From: an uncultured Oscillospiraceae bacterium
GTDB lineage: Bacteria > Bacillota > Clostridia > Oscillospirales > Oscillospiraceae
Direction: 5' to 3'
Assembly: GCA_934565655.1 (NCBI GenBank)
Contig: CAKTIE010000002.1
Coordinates: forward strand, 96,749 to 160,748
DNA: 64,000 nucleotides
Position numbers and translations under genes: made by a program. Every line of letters begins with the position of its first letter. The stretch's first letter is position 1. The notes below the pieces were generated by a model, which was not told the DNA's origin, did not search any database, and was given only the letters and a program-made list of their open reading frames with translations. Positions 19,703-26,996 of the stretch are shown here, in pieces.

Positions 19703-20545
19703 TTAAAGTACCAGCGCCTCGTCGGTGATCTCGCCTTTGCAGACGATATTGGTGGGGCCGGTCAGGTACAGATCGGTCACATGGCCCGCGCTGTCCCTCT
19801 CCACGTCGATGATCAGCCGGCCGCCGGTCATGTCCACCTTCACGTTTTTGCCGGAGACCTTGCCCAGCAGGGTCAGCACCGTCACCACGGAGCCGGTGCC
19901 TGTGCCGCAGGCGTAGGTGAAGTCCTCCACGCCTCGCTCATAGGTGCGCTCATACACATGGTCGGGGCCGACGATCTCGTAGAAGTTCACATTGGCGCCC
20001 TTGGGAAAGTCCTTGTAGTACCGCAGCTTACGGCCCAGCTGGAACAGCACCTGGGTGTCGTAATCCTTCAGATTTTCCATGGGCACCGCCGCATGAGGGA
20101 TGCCGGGATCGCCCAGCTCCACATAGGCGCAGTCGTAGACCGTGCCGTCCACCTCCGCCGTGCCGTCCAGCCGCATGTTGCAGGGGTCGTTGAGCCGCAC
20201 ACGGTACAGCCGCTTGTCCACCCGCCAGCCGGTCACAAGGCCCGCGGTGGTCTCCACCTTCTGCACCTCACCGGCCAGGCCGTTTTCGTAGCCATAGCGG
20301 CAGATGCAGCGTGCGCCGTTGCCGCACATCTCGCCCATGGAGCCGTCGGAGTTGAAGAACAGCATCTTGTAATCGCCGCCATAGGTGGGGTTTTTCACCA
20401 CCATAAAGCCGTCCGCGCCGATGGACATGTGCCGCTCGCACACGGTGCGGATGATCTCCGGCCATTTCTCGTCAGGCACGGCGTTCCGGCGGTCGTCCAC
20501 CACGATAAAGTCGTTGCCCGCGCCGTTCATTTTCCAGAATTGCAT
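19703..20545 (-). CDS. dapF: Diaminopimelate epimerase
   Basis: Converts LL- to meso-diaminopimelate for lysine and peptidoglycan. 280 residues, beginning MQFWKMNGAGNDFIVVDD. The two catalytic cysteines are visible in EMCGNGARC and YACGTGTGS; GADGFMVV and FFNSDGS are further family marks. ATG 20545 follows GAAGGGAGACG. It heads the run dapF-symporter-lysA on the minus strand. Confidence 0.96.
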   Translation of the reverse strand: MQFWKMNGAGNDFIVVDDRRNAVPDEKWPEIIRTVCERHMSIGADGFMVVKNPTYGGDYKMLFFNSDGSMGEMCGNGARCICRYGYENGLAGEVQKVETTAGLVTGWRVDKRLYRVRLNDPCNMRLDGTAEVDGTVYDCAYVELGDPGIPHAAVPMENLKDYDTQVLFQLGRKLRYYKDFPKGANVNFYEIVGPDHVYERTYERGVEDFTYACGTGTGSVVTVLTLLGKVSGKNVKVDMTGGRLIIDVERDSAGHVTDLYLTGPTNIVCKGEITDEALVL

Positions 20546-20718
20546 GATGCCACGTCTCCCTTCACGGTTTCAGTGTATGGCAGTATTGTACCCGCCATTA
20601 CAAAGTTTGTCAAATTTTTGTCACAGTCCTGATTTCCGGATTGCCAGTCCTGAAATCCGGACTCCTTCTGTTTTAAGGGTGGGTTTCTTCCCTCCGGGAA
20701 AGAAATTTCAAAAAGGGG

Positions 20719-20747
20719 TTGACGCGGCGCAAGAAATATGGTATTCT
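20719..20747 (+). promoter_or_regulatory. Promoter of the tRNA pair
   Basis: TTGACG (20719-20724), 17-base spacer, TATTCT (20742-20747), 18 bases before tRNA-Leu. Confidence 0.65.
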
Positions 20748-20764
20748 AATCCTTGCCAGTATCC

Positions 20765-20850
20765 GCCGGTGTGGTGGAATGGTAGACACAGGAGACTTAA
20801 AATCTCCCGGTAGCAATACCGTACCGGTTCGAGTCCGGTCACCGGCACCA
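20765..20850 (+). tRNA. tRNA-Leu (UAA)
   Basis: 86 bases including CCA. The acceptor stem GCCGGTG pairs with CACCGGC. The anticodon loop CTTAAAA within stem GGAGA/TCTCC gives anticodon TAA. A long variable arm (CGGTAGCAATACCG) and T-arm GGTTCGAGTCC are present. Confidence 0.95.
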
Positions 20851-20870
20851 ATTCCGGTAAAACTCTATAT

Positions 20871-20946
<76 letters not shown>

Positions 20947-20948
20947 CC

Positions 20949-20979
20949 ATGAGGGGCCGATTTAGATATCGGCCCCTCA
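20949..20979 (+). terminator. Terminator of the tRNA transcript
   Basis: GAGGGGCCGAT pairs with ATCGGCCCCTC around a short TTAGAT loop, directly after the tRNA CCA end. The intact hairpin shows the tRNA unit itself was not broken by the neighbouring island. Confidence 0.7.
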
Positions 20980-21173
20980 AACCTTGTTATACCAACGGTT
21001 TCCGGACTTTTTTGCTCTTCGTTTTTTATGTGATTTTTATAGATATCATTCCTGTATAATAGGCGTTCGGAGGGACTTGAACTTCAACATACACTGTTTT
21101 GGGCAGATTTTCTGAGTTTTCTGATGATTATCTGCCCATTTTTTATGACCTGAATTGTGAATTTTTTGTAAAC

Positions 21174-21210
21174 AAAGTGGTTTTTACTAAAATATAGTAA
21201 AAACCACTTT
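21174..21210. repeat. Perfect 16-bp inverted repeat
   Basis: AAAGTGGTTTTTACTA (21174-21189) and its exact complement (21195-21210) flank AAATA. It could be a bidirectional terminator or a protein-binding site at the element margin. Confidence 0.75.
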
Positions 21211-21287
21211 TCGTGCTTCAAACCAAGAAAAATTTTTTGAATAAAAGTATCAATCGTAAAGCGATAAATAAAGTAAGAAGGGTATCT

Positions 21288-21342
21288 GGAGCGTCGGTTT
21301 GTTGGTTTCGTAAAACCATCGAACCGGCGCTCTTTTTGCGTT
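21288..21342 (+). terminator. Long hairpin with T run before the first island gene
   Basis: GAGCGTCGGTTTGTTGGTTT pairs, with few mismatches, with AAACCATCGAACCGGCGCTC, followed by TTTTT. It would insulate the island genes from the tRNA transcript, or attenuate them. Confidence 0.65.
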
Positions 21343-21381
21343 TCAGGACAGATCAAGGGCGGCAGCCCAGAAAGGAGATAT

Positions 21382-21609
21382 ATGCGAAAACCAACAAGAC
21401 CGCTGGCGCGGCGGATCGATGAGCGGCAGCCAGCACCCTACCAGCAGAGGTCACCGGAGCCGGTATTCTGTAATGAGCACGAGCGGTGTCAGGGCTGTCC
21501 CTACCCGCGCCACGGTATCGTCTGCTGGCATCGGGACGGGACTTGTTTGCGGACAGATATGGAGGAAATAGGACGGAGGCAGAAGAATGATTCGAGCAGT
21601 TTTAAGTAA
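21382..21609 (+). CDS. Small cysteine-rich protein of the conjugative island
   Basis: 75 residues, MRKPTRPLARRIDERQPAPY onwards, with Cys at FCNEHERCQGCPYP and VCWHRDGTC. Five cysteines and histidines in a 35-residue stretch suggest a small zinc-binding fold. ATG 21382 follows AAAGGAG. The next gene starts inside its last 23 bases, indicating translational coupling. Similar small Cys-rich proteins are common at the head of Tn1549-like elements. Function unknown. Confidence 0.6.
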   Translation: MRKPTRPLARRIDERQPAPYQQRSPEPVFCNEHERCQGCPYPRHGIVCWHRDGTCLRTDMEEIGRRQKNDSSSFK

Positions 21610-21946
21610 CCCATCTCACCCGGAATATGGCGTGGCGACCATCCCGTTCCCTATTCCGCACGATCAGTACGCACGCTGTATGCTGGCCACGCGAAAAAGC
21701 TTTGTGATCGTGTCCTACAACAAGAAAGACGAGATCAAAGAGCTATATCATGACTTTTTCATCTTCGAGGTGGATCGACCGAACAGTATGTCAAAAAAGA
21801 AGGAGGATCGTTATGAGGAGTACATTATGACCAACTATGATCCATCTATGTTTGCACCACAGATATCCTTCTTCAATAACTACGACAACGGAAAGAAAGC
21901 CTGTACGTTAGTACATACACCCCAATACCCACTGAAAGAAAAATAG
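21587..21946 (+). CDS. Hypothetical island protein, possibly ArdA-like at its N-terminus
   Basis: 119 residues. The first 30, MIRAVLSNPSHPEYGVATIP, resemble the opening of antirestriction-type (ArdA/YodL-like) proteins in clostridial conjugative elements; this is from memory and tentative. The rest is charged and not recognised. ATG 21587 lies 7 bases after GGAGG and overlaps the preceding gene by 23 bases. An antirestriction role would fit the methyltransferase in the same unit. Confidence 0.55.
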   Translation: MIRAVLSNPSHPEYGVATIPFPIPHDQYARCMLATRKSFVIVSYNKKDEIKELYHDFFIFEVDRPNSMSKKKEDRYEEYIMTNYDPSMFAPQISFFNNYDNGKKACTLVHTPQYPLKEK

Positions 21947-21955
21947 GAGAAAAAT

Positions 21956-22330
21956 ATGACTTGTGAGATGGAATTCAATCAACGCGGGCTTCAGATACCC
22001 AACGAAATGCTTGCGGCTCTGGCGCTGGCGGGCATTACGCTGGAAGCCCATATGTGCCGACATCTTATCATGCTGATGCCACAGGCCATGACCGCTTTGG
22101 AGCTCATCGACGTGCTGGAGGGAATGCAGGAAGCCTTCGACCAGTTGCTGAACGGCCTGATCGCCGCCTGCCGCCCCGCATGCTGTCATCGCTGCCAGAC
22201 GGTAGACGAGGGGAACTACGCTCTCTCTCAGGTGCCGGAACGGCTCCTGACTGTGCTGACGGACAATGACTGCTGCAAGGGTCTGCTGGCGCGGTATTTG
22301 GAGAACGGGGAGATCATCTATGACTTGTGA
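21956..22330 (+). CDS. Hypothetical island protein (124 residues)
   Basis: The protein is mostly helical, with Cys pairs in RPACCHRCQTVDEG and CCKG. It begins MTCEMEFNQRGLQIP. ATG 21956 follows ATAGGAG, 10 bases after the previous stop; its end overlaps the next gene by 11 bases. No known domain is recognised. The 16 bases covering its start (TATGACTTGTGAGATG) recur at the start of the next gene. Confidence 0.6.
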   Translation: MTCEMEFNQRGLQIPNEMLAALALAGITLEAHMCRHLIMLMPQAMTALELIDVLEGMQEAFDQLLNGLIAACRPACCHRCQTVDEGNYALSQVPERLLTVLTDNDCCKGLLARYLENGEIIYDL

Positions 22331-22751
22331 GATGTACCCCTACACGGCAAAGGAGGCGCGGGAGCGTGGCGAACTGGAGCAATGGCGGGCCAACTACCGC
22401 GCCAACTGCGCCTGTGCCGGAGCCATCGAGCTTGCTATCCGTGAGAACTTCGACGGGATGCACCTGAGCAGAGACTGCGTCAGGGACATCATTGACCGGT
22501 ACGGCTATGACCGGACAGCTTTTGTGCTGGCCAACACTTTGCAGATACAGTCCTATGATGAACGCTATCACCCCAGCAATAGGCGGTGGAGTCAGAGCGT
22601 TCATATCCGTGAGGATATAGGGCATCGGGAGTCGTTCGTGATCAACGGACACGCCGCTATCATAGACGGATTCGTCAGACTGTTTCGGCAGGAAATGGAG
22701 CAGGCGGCGAAGCAAGAGCAAGGCCCGACCATGAATGAAATGACAATGTGA
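22320..22751 (+). CDS. DUF3849-like protein of the conjugative island
   Basis: 143 residues, MTCEMYPYTAKEARERGELE followed by YRANCACAGAIELAIRENFDG. The YPYTAKEARERGELE opening and the helical core match the DUF3849 family found in clostridial integrative elements, where the domain occurs in cargo proteins near the transfer genes. The function is unknown. The start ATG 22320 lies inside the previous gene with GGGGAG 6 bases upstream, so it is coupled. Confidence 0.65.
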   Translation: MTCEMYPYTAKEARERGELEQWRANYRANCACAGAIELAIRENFDGMHLSRDCVRDIIDRYGYDRTAFVLANTLQIQSYDERYHPSNRRWSQSVHIREDIGHRESFVINGHAAIIDGFVRLFRQEMEQAAKQEQGPTMNEMTM

Positions 22752-22767
22752 CAAGGAGAACGTTAAC

Positions 22768-23121
22768 ATGAAAACTGTAAAACGAACGATGACGGCGCTG
22801 TGTCTCACAGCGCTTCTTTGCTGCCTGCTGTGCGTGTCGGCCTACGCCACAAGCACCAGCGGCGGCACCGGCGATGTGGCCAGCGCCGTGGAGAGCACCT
22901 GGGCCACAGCCTCCGGCCAGATCAAGACGGTGGTCAACAACGTGGTATTTCCTGCCATTGACCTGATTCTGGCCGTATTTTTCTTCGCCAAACTTGGGCT
23001 TGCATACTTTGATTTCCGCAAAACTGGCCACTTTGAGTGGAGCGCACCGGCTATCCTTTTTGCCTGTCTGGTGTTTACCCTGACCGCCCCGCTGTATGTG
23101 TGGGACATCATCGGGATCTGA
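22768..23121 (+). CDS. Exported two-helix membrane protein, VirB2/pilin-like (DUF3852-type)
   Basis: 117 residues: signal peptide MKTVKRTMTALCLTALLCCL with cleavage after AYA, a short region SGGTGDVASAVESTWATASG, then two transmembrane helices (about 55-75 and 90-110). Size, signal peptide and position just before the TrbL/VirB6 homologue fit the small pilin-like component of Gram-positive type IV secretion systems. ATG 22768 follows AAGGAG. Its stop TGA overlaps an ATG (TGATGA). Confidence 0.65.
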   Translation: MKTVKRTMTALCLTALLCCLLCVSAYATSTSGGTGDVASAVESTWATASGQIKTVVNNVVFPAIDLILAVFFFAKLGLAYFDFRKTGHFEWSAPAILFACLVFTLTAPLYVWDIIGI

Positions 23122-23145
23122 TGAAATGCCCTCTCTTTTGCATGG

Positions 23146-23165
23146 AGGAGGTGAACCGAGAATTG
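23146..23165 (+). promoter_or_regulatory. Perfect Shine-Dalgarno deciding a TTG start
   Basis: AGGAGGTGA (23146-23154) is fully complementary to the 16S 3' end and lies 8 bases before TTG (23163-23165), in frame with the TrbL-like gene. ATGs at 23121 and 23142 in the same frame have no ribosome site, so TTG is the likelier start. Confidence 0.7.
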
Positions 23166-24069
23166 TTTATCTGGGACTTTGTGGCAAATACGGTGCTGGG
23201 ACAGATCCTGGACTGGTTCTACGGCCAGATCGTGGGCTTTCTGGGCAATTTCTTTGCCGAGATGGGCGGCATGGGCGCCGAGCTCTTTGACATGAGCTGG
23301 GTGCAGAGCATCGTGCTGTTTTTCTCCTATCTGGGCTGGGCGCTGTATGCCGTAGGGCTGGTGGTAGCCTGCTTCGAGTGCGGCGTGGAGTATTCCAGTG
23401 GCCGTGGTAATTGTGCGGGAGACGGTGCTGAACGCCTTCAAGGGCTTCCTGGCGGTGGAGCTGTTCACGCAGCTTCCGGTCAGGCTGTACGTGCTGGCCA
23501 TCTCCCTGCAATCCAGCCTGACCGCGGGTATTACCGGCTTCGGGACAGTCACCATAGGCGATGTGGCGAAGCAAATACTGGAGAATTTCAGTATCGTGGA
23601 CAGCATCGCCAATCTTGTGAACCTGACGCCCTTCGGCGGTTTTGTGAACACCCCCACCAGCGGTCTTATGCTGCTGTTCTGCCTGATCCTTATGGCCTAC
23701 GCCATTATCAAGGTATTTTTCGCCAACCTCAAGCGCGGCGGCATTTTGCTTATCCAGATCGCCGTGGGGAGCCTGTATATGTTCTCTGTACCCCGCGGCT
23801 ACACGGACGGTTTCATCCAGTGGTGTAAACAGGTCATTGGATTGTGCCTGACCGCCTTTTTGCAGGCCACCATTCTGGTGGCGGGACTGATGGTATTCAA
23901 AGATCACGCTCTGCTGGGTTTGGGCCTGATGCTCTCCGCCGGTGAGATCCCCCGTATCGCGGGAGCCTTCGGCTTGGACACCACCACGCGGGCCAATATT
24001 ATGTCCGCCGTATACACGGCACAGACTGCGGTCAATATGACCCGCACGGTGGTACAGGCGGTAAAATGA
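23163..24069 (+). pseudogene. TrbL/VirB6-like conjugation channel protein, frameshifted
   Basis: The first frame reads FIWDFVANTVLGQILDWFYG to EYSSGRGN at 23411. The next base (T, 23412) is extra, and family-like sequence continues as VRETVLNAFKGFLAVELFTQ to the stop at 24069. Joined, about 301 residues form a polytopic membrane protein containing the conserved stretches RGGILLIQIAVGSLYMFSVP and GLMLSAGEIPRIAG of the CD1107-type VirB6 family. The single-base insertion should abolish the channel, so the element could not transfer by itself, unless this is a sequencing error. Confidence 0.8.
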
Positions 24070-24740
24070 GGATCATCACGATGGGGAGCCTTTTCGATGG
24101 TATCGGAGGCTTCCCGCTTGCTGCTATCCACAACGGGATCGTGCCGTTATGGGCCAGCGAGATCGAACCGTTCCCCATTCGCGTTACCATGGAGCGCCTG
24201 CCTGGGATGCTCCACTATGGTGACATCACAAAACTGAATGGGGCTTTGCTGCCGCCGGTGGACATCATCTGCGGCGGCAGCCCCTGTCAGGATTTATCTG
24301 TGGCCGGGCCGCGTACCGGATTGGCCGGTGAGCGTTCCGGCCTTTTCATGGAACAGATTCGGATCATCAAGGAGATGCGAGATGCAGACTTACTTCGAGG
24401 GCGATCAGGTCTCCATGTTCGACCCCGGTTCATGTGCTGGGAAAACGTCCCCGGCGCGTTCTCCTCCAACAAAGGCGAGGACTTCCGGCGCGTCCTGGAA
24501 GAAACGCTCCGAATTGGTCTACCGGGCTTATATGTTCCTCAAAGTCATCCCTGGGGTTGGCAATATTCTGGGGCAGCCATATTGGGAGCTCTTAGCTCCC
24601 TTTGTTGGCGAGTCCTCGACGCTCAATACTGGGGTGTGCCCCAGAGTCGCCAGAGGATCTTCCTTGTGGCGGATTTTGGAGCCCCATCCTCATCGCAGAT
24701 ACTTTTTGAGCCGGAAAGCCTGTCTGGGCATCCTCCGTAG
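24066..24740 (+). CDS. DNA (cytosine-5-)-methyltransferase, subunit/part with motifs I-VIII
   Basis: 224 residues. Motif I GSLFDGIGGFPLAA, motif IV GGSPCQDLS with the catalytic cysteine, motif VI WENVPGAF and motif VIII QSRQRIFLVADF are all intact, so the catalytic half looks functional. The frame stops at TAG 24738-24740 before motifs IX and X. Those lie in the next gene, which starts inside this one at 24382 in the +1 frame. The ATG overlaps the preceding stop (ATGA), implying coupling. Split C5 enzymes of this design are known (M.AquI, M.EcoHK31I). Confidence 0.85.
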   Translation: MRIITMGSLFDGIGGFPLAAIHNGIVPLWASEIEPFPIRVTMERLPGMLHYGDITKLNGALLPPVDIICGGSPCQDLSVAGPRTGLAGERSGLFMEQIRIIKEMRDADLLRGRSGLHVRPRFMCWENVPGAFSSNKGEDFRRVLEETLRIGLPGLYVPQSHPWGWQYSGAAILGALSSLCWRVLDAQYWGVPQSRQRIFLVADFGAPSSSQILFEPESLSGHPP

Positions 24741-25767
24741 GGCCAGAAAACGCGGTAAGGTGCTGCCGGATACGCTGCGGGAGGCGCTTGAGCTGCAAAG
24801 CGGCCTGCGCATGGCCGATCTGGTGACGCTGCTTCGGCTGGGCCTTCTGAAAGCCTACCACATCAACCAGCGGGACGAGGGCATCGACCTGGGCGAGACT
24901 GCCGGTGCGCCGGTGGCGTTTGCGGCCAACCAGCGGGATGAAGTCCGTGATCTGGGCGACAAGGCCGGTGCGCTGGGCGCACAGCCGGGCATGAAGCAGC
25001 AGACCTTTGTGGCCAGCTTCTCCGCAGGCGCGGGTGCGACTGCCGGTGGCATCGGCTACAGCGAGGAGGTCACTCCGACGCTGAAGGGCAGCGCGGGTGG
25101 CAACAGTATGCCCTCTGTGCTGTGCATCAACGATCAGGGCGGACAGGTCATGGAGCTGTCCGAGGATATGACCGGTACGCTGCGGGCACAGGAGCATGGT
25201 CACCAGCCGCTGGTGTTTGAAAATCACGGTATCGACGCCCGGTATCATCAGGTGGGTGATGTGGCTCCCACCATGTCGGCCCGCTATGGGACGGGCGGCA
25301 ACAATGTGCCGCTGGTAGAGGAGCCGATCTACTGCATCACCGGCAACGCCATCGACCGCAAGCCGGAGAACGGCGGCAACGGCATCGGGTATCAGAAAAA
25401 CGTGATGTACACCCTGAATACCATGGATCGCCACGCGGTGTGCTGCACCTCAGATGTGGTCGGCGCACTGTGCAGCGGAGATGCAAAGGGCGTGGGGAAT
25501 CAGTATGTGGATCAGGGCAAATGCGTCATGGATCTCTACACCTGTGAGCCTGCCTGTGACAAAGATCTGCCGTTTCTCCTTATCCGCCGTCTGACGCCGC
25601 TGGAGTGCGAACGACTGCAAGGTTTTCCCGATGGCTGGACGGATATCCCCGGCGCGTCTGACAGCGCCCGCTATAAGGCGCTGGGCAACAGCGTGGCCAT
25701 TCCCTGCGTGGATTTCGTGATGAAATGCATGGCGGATACCATAAGGGAGAGTGAGAGCGTGGAATAA
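24382..25767 (+). CDS. Overlapping-frame methyltransferase partner with motifs IX-X
   Basis: 461 residues. ATG 24382 lies 7 bases after AAGGAG, inside the upstream gene but in another frame; 359 bases are read in both frames. The N-terminal part (MQTYFEGDQVSMFDPGS; RRYFLSRKACLGILRRA) matches a protein family that I know from Firmicute phage methyltransferase loci, and the middle (FAANQRDEVRDLGDKAGAL, about 180-200) is the usual linker/target-recognition region. The C-terminus has motif IX RRLTPLECERLQGFPDGW (near 403) and motif X RYKALGNSVAIP. It probably pairs with the upstream product to form one active enzyme. The alternative is an ancient frameshift in one gene. Confidence 0.75.
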   Translation: MQTYFEGDQVSMFDPGSCAGKTSPARSPPTKARTSGASWKKRSELVYRAYMFLKVIPGVGNILGQPYWELLAPFVGESSTLNTGVCPRVARGSSLWRILEPHPHRRYFLSRKACLGILRRARKRGKVLPDTLREALELQSGLRMADLVTLLRLGLLKAYHINQRDEGIDLGETAGAPVAFAANQRDEVRDLGDKAGALGAQPGMKQQTFVASFSAGAGATAGGIGYSEEVTPTLKGSAGGNSMPSVLCINDQGGQVMELSEDMTGTLRAQEHGHQPLVFENHGIDARYHQVGDVAPTMSARYGTGGNNVPLVEEPIYCITGNAIDRKPENGGNGIGYQKNVMYTLNTMDRHAVCCTSDVVGALCSGDAKGVGNQYVDQGKCVMDLYTCEPACDKDLPFLLIRRLTPLECERLQGFPDGWTDIPGASDSARYKALGNSVAIPCVDFVMKCMADTIRESESVE

Positions 25768-25882
25768 CTTGTCCATTCTGCTTCGTTTGCGCTTACATTC
25801 TCGTTGTACTTGTCAATAGCTTTGCCGCGGTGTTTGGGCTATGCTTTGCTTGCCTCGCGGGAGGCGGAAAGGAGCCAATAAA

Positions 25883-26182
25883 ATGGGAACCACGAAAAAT
25901 CTCTGCGCCCCCATTCCGGAAGCCCTGCACCAACGGGTGCGGCAGGAACAGGAACAGCGTGGCCAAACGCTGGGCGCGTACATCGAAGCCATACTCACAG
26001 AACATTTTGAAGGAGGAGCAAGGACTATGAACACAAACACCCGCACCATCGCCTTTCAGGTACCGGAGGAGCTCTTCGAGCGACTGAAGGACTACCTCGC
26101 CCGGAACGGCCTGAAGCAGAAGGATTTCATCCTGGGCCTTATCGAACGGGAGCTGAACGACGCCGCCGACGCGGTGGAGTAA
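25883..26182 (+). CDS. Tandem ribbon-helix-helix-like DNA-binding protein
   Basis: 99 residues in two similar halves: APIPEALHQRVRQEQEQRGQTLGAYIEAIL and AFQVPEELFERLKDYLARNGLKQKDFIL. Each has the strand-helix-helix pattern of CopG/Arc-type proteins. Such small proteins serve in elements as repressors or relaxosome accessory factors. ATG 25883 follows AAAGGAG. A hairpin with T run follows. Role not determinable. Confidence 0.65.
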   Translation: MGTTKNLCAPIPEALHQRVRQEQEQRGQTLGAYIEAILTEHFEGGARTMNTNTRTIAFQVPEELFERLKDYLARNGLKQKDFILGLIERELNDAADAVE

Positions 26183-26192
26183 AGCAAGAGCA

Positions 26193-26220
26193 GCGCCGCA
26201 ATCGCGGCGTTACTTTTTGT
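26193..26220 (+). terminator. Terminator after the RHH gene
   Basis: CGCCGC - AATC - GCGGCG followed by TTACTTTTT. This closes the transcription unit that began at 21382. Confidence 0.65.
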
Positions 26221-26250
26221 GTCACTGTCAGGGAATACCGTTGCCAAAAT

Positions 26251-26298
26251 TGTAGGTTGATTTTTACCTACATCTGCGTATAATAGACGTAGGAGGTG
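26251..26298 (+). promoter_or_regulatory. Promoter and operator of the Phd-Doc module
   Basis: TTGATT (26257-26262), 16-base spacer, TATAAT (26279-26284), then AGGAGGTG (26291-26298). TGTAGGT (26251-26257) and ACCTACA (26266-26272) form an inverted repeat across the -35 box, a good candidate for autoregulation by the antitoxin. Confidence 0.7.
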
Positions 26299-26304
26299 TT
26301 CGCT

Positions 26305-26547
26305 ATGACAATTGATACGAATATGATCGTCTCTGTCTCTGAGGCCAATCAGAACTTTTCGCGAGTGACTCGTATTGCCGAGAAAAACGGACAGGCTGTG
26401 ATCTTCAAGAATAACCGGCCCAAGTATATGCTGGTGGATCTGGACACATCGCCTGTGATCGATATGACAGATGATGAGAAAATCGACGTGGTGGCCGCGC
26501 GGATACTGAAGAAGTATAAGCCTGCCTTTCTGGAGCTTGCCAAATGA
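26305..26547 (+). CDS. phd: Type II antitoxin, Phd/YefM family
   Basis: 80 residues, with the Phd fold motif VSVSEANQNFSRVTRIAEKNGQAVIFKNNRPKY (split across the strand-helix-strand N-terminal DNA-binding domain) and a C-terminal toxin-binding tail KIDVVAARILKKYKPAFLEL. It neutralises the adjacent Doc toxin and should repress the operon. ATG 26305 lies 6 bases after AGGAGGTG. The end overlaps doc by 4 bases (ATGA). Confidence 0.85.
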   Translation: MTIDTNMIVSVSEANQNFSRVTRIAEKNGQAVIFKNNRPKYMLVDLDTSPVIDMTDDEKIDVVAARILKKYKPAFLELAK

Positions 26548-26921
26548 TCAAGTTCTCAAAAGAAAAGGTGCTGCTTCTGCATAAGCTTATCGCGCAGGAG
26601 ACGGGCGGCAGCATTGGCGTCAGAGATGAAGCGCTGCTGGACTCCGCCTTGGAAAATGCGTTTGCCGGATTTGGCGGGCAGGAGTTCTATCCCACCAAGG
26701 AGGAGAAGGGCACACGGCTCGGCTATACGCTGATCTCCAACCATGCTTTCGTGGATGGCAACAAGCGCATCGGTATGTACGTCATGCTGACGTTTCTGGA
26801 GGTAAACGGCATCCGGCTTGAATGTACCAACGAGGAAGTCGTGGAGGTCGGACTGGCTGTGGCGTCCGGAACGATGGATTATGACGCGCTTCTGCAATGG
26901 GTGCGCGACCACAGAATTTAA
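26544..26921 (+). CDS. doc: Death-on-curing (Doc) toxin, Fic family
   Basis: 125 residues. The Fic motif reads NHAFVDGNKRIGMYVML, i.e. the Doc version HxFxDxNKR with the catalytic histidine; N-terminal VLLLHKLIAQETGG and GVRDEALLDSAL are also typical. Doc phosphorylates EF-Tu and halts translation. All catalytic positions are kept, so the module looks active although its host element is decayed. Start codon overlaps phd. Confidence 0.88.
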   Translation: MIKFSKEKVLLLHKLIAQETGGSIGVRDEALLDSALENAFAGFGGQEFYPTKEEKGTRLGYTLISNHAFVDGNKRIGMYVMLTFLEVNGIRLECTNEEVVEVGLAVASGTMDYDALLQWVRDHRI

Positions 26922-26931
26922 TAAGCACAAA

Positions 26932-26966
26932 GAGAAAGGTCACCATTTCGGTGGCCTTTTCTTTTG
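26932..26966 (+). terminator. Terminator of phd-doc
   Basis: AAAGGTCACC - ATTTC - GGTGGCCTTT followed by TCTTTT, 10 bases after the doc stop. Confidence 0.75.
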
Positions 26967-26996
26967 CCAAATTTAAGAAGATGAGAGGTAAATAAA

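Larger units (their letters stand above)
20981..21381. other. AT-rich left margin of the accessory island, no protein gene
   Basis: About 400 bases with much lower G+C than the surroundings. It holds four structures: a 13-base inverted copy of the tRNA-fMet T-arm (near 21069-21082), a hairpin GGGCAGAT (21101-21108)/ATCTGCCC (21130-21137) followed by a T run, a perfect 16-bp inverted repeat (21174-21210), and a terminator-like hairpin at 21288-21337. I see no convincing coding frame on either strand. Confidence 0.6.

Noticed and set aside
24738..24740. Premature stop as a simple pseudogene signal in the methyltransferase
   Set aside because: The second frame has its own well-placed ribosome site and ATG and a conserved N-terminal domain, so a two-subunit or double-coding arrangement explains the data better than decay alone.
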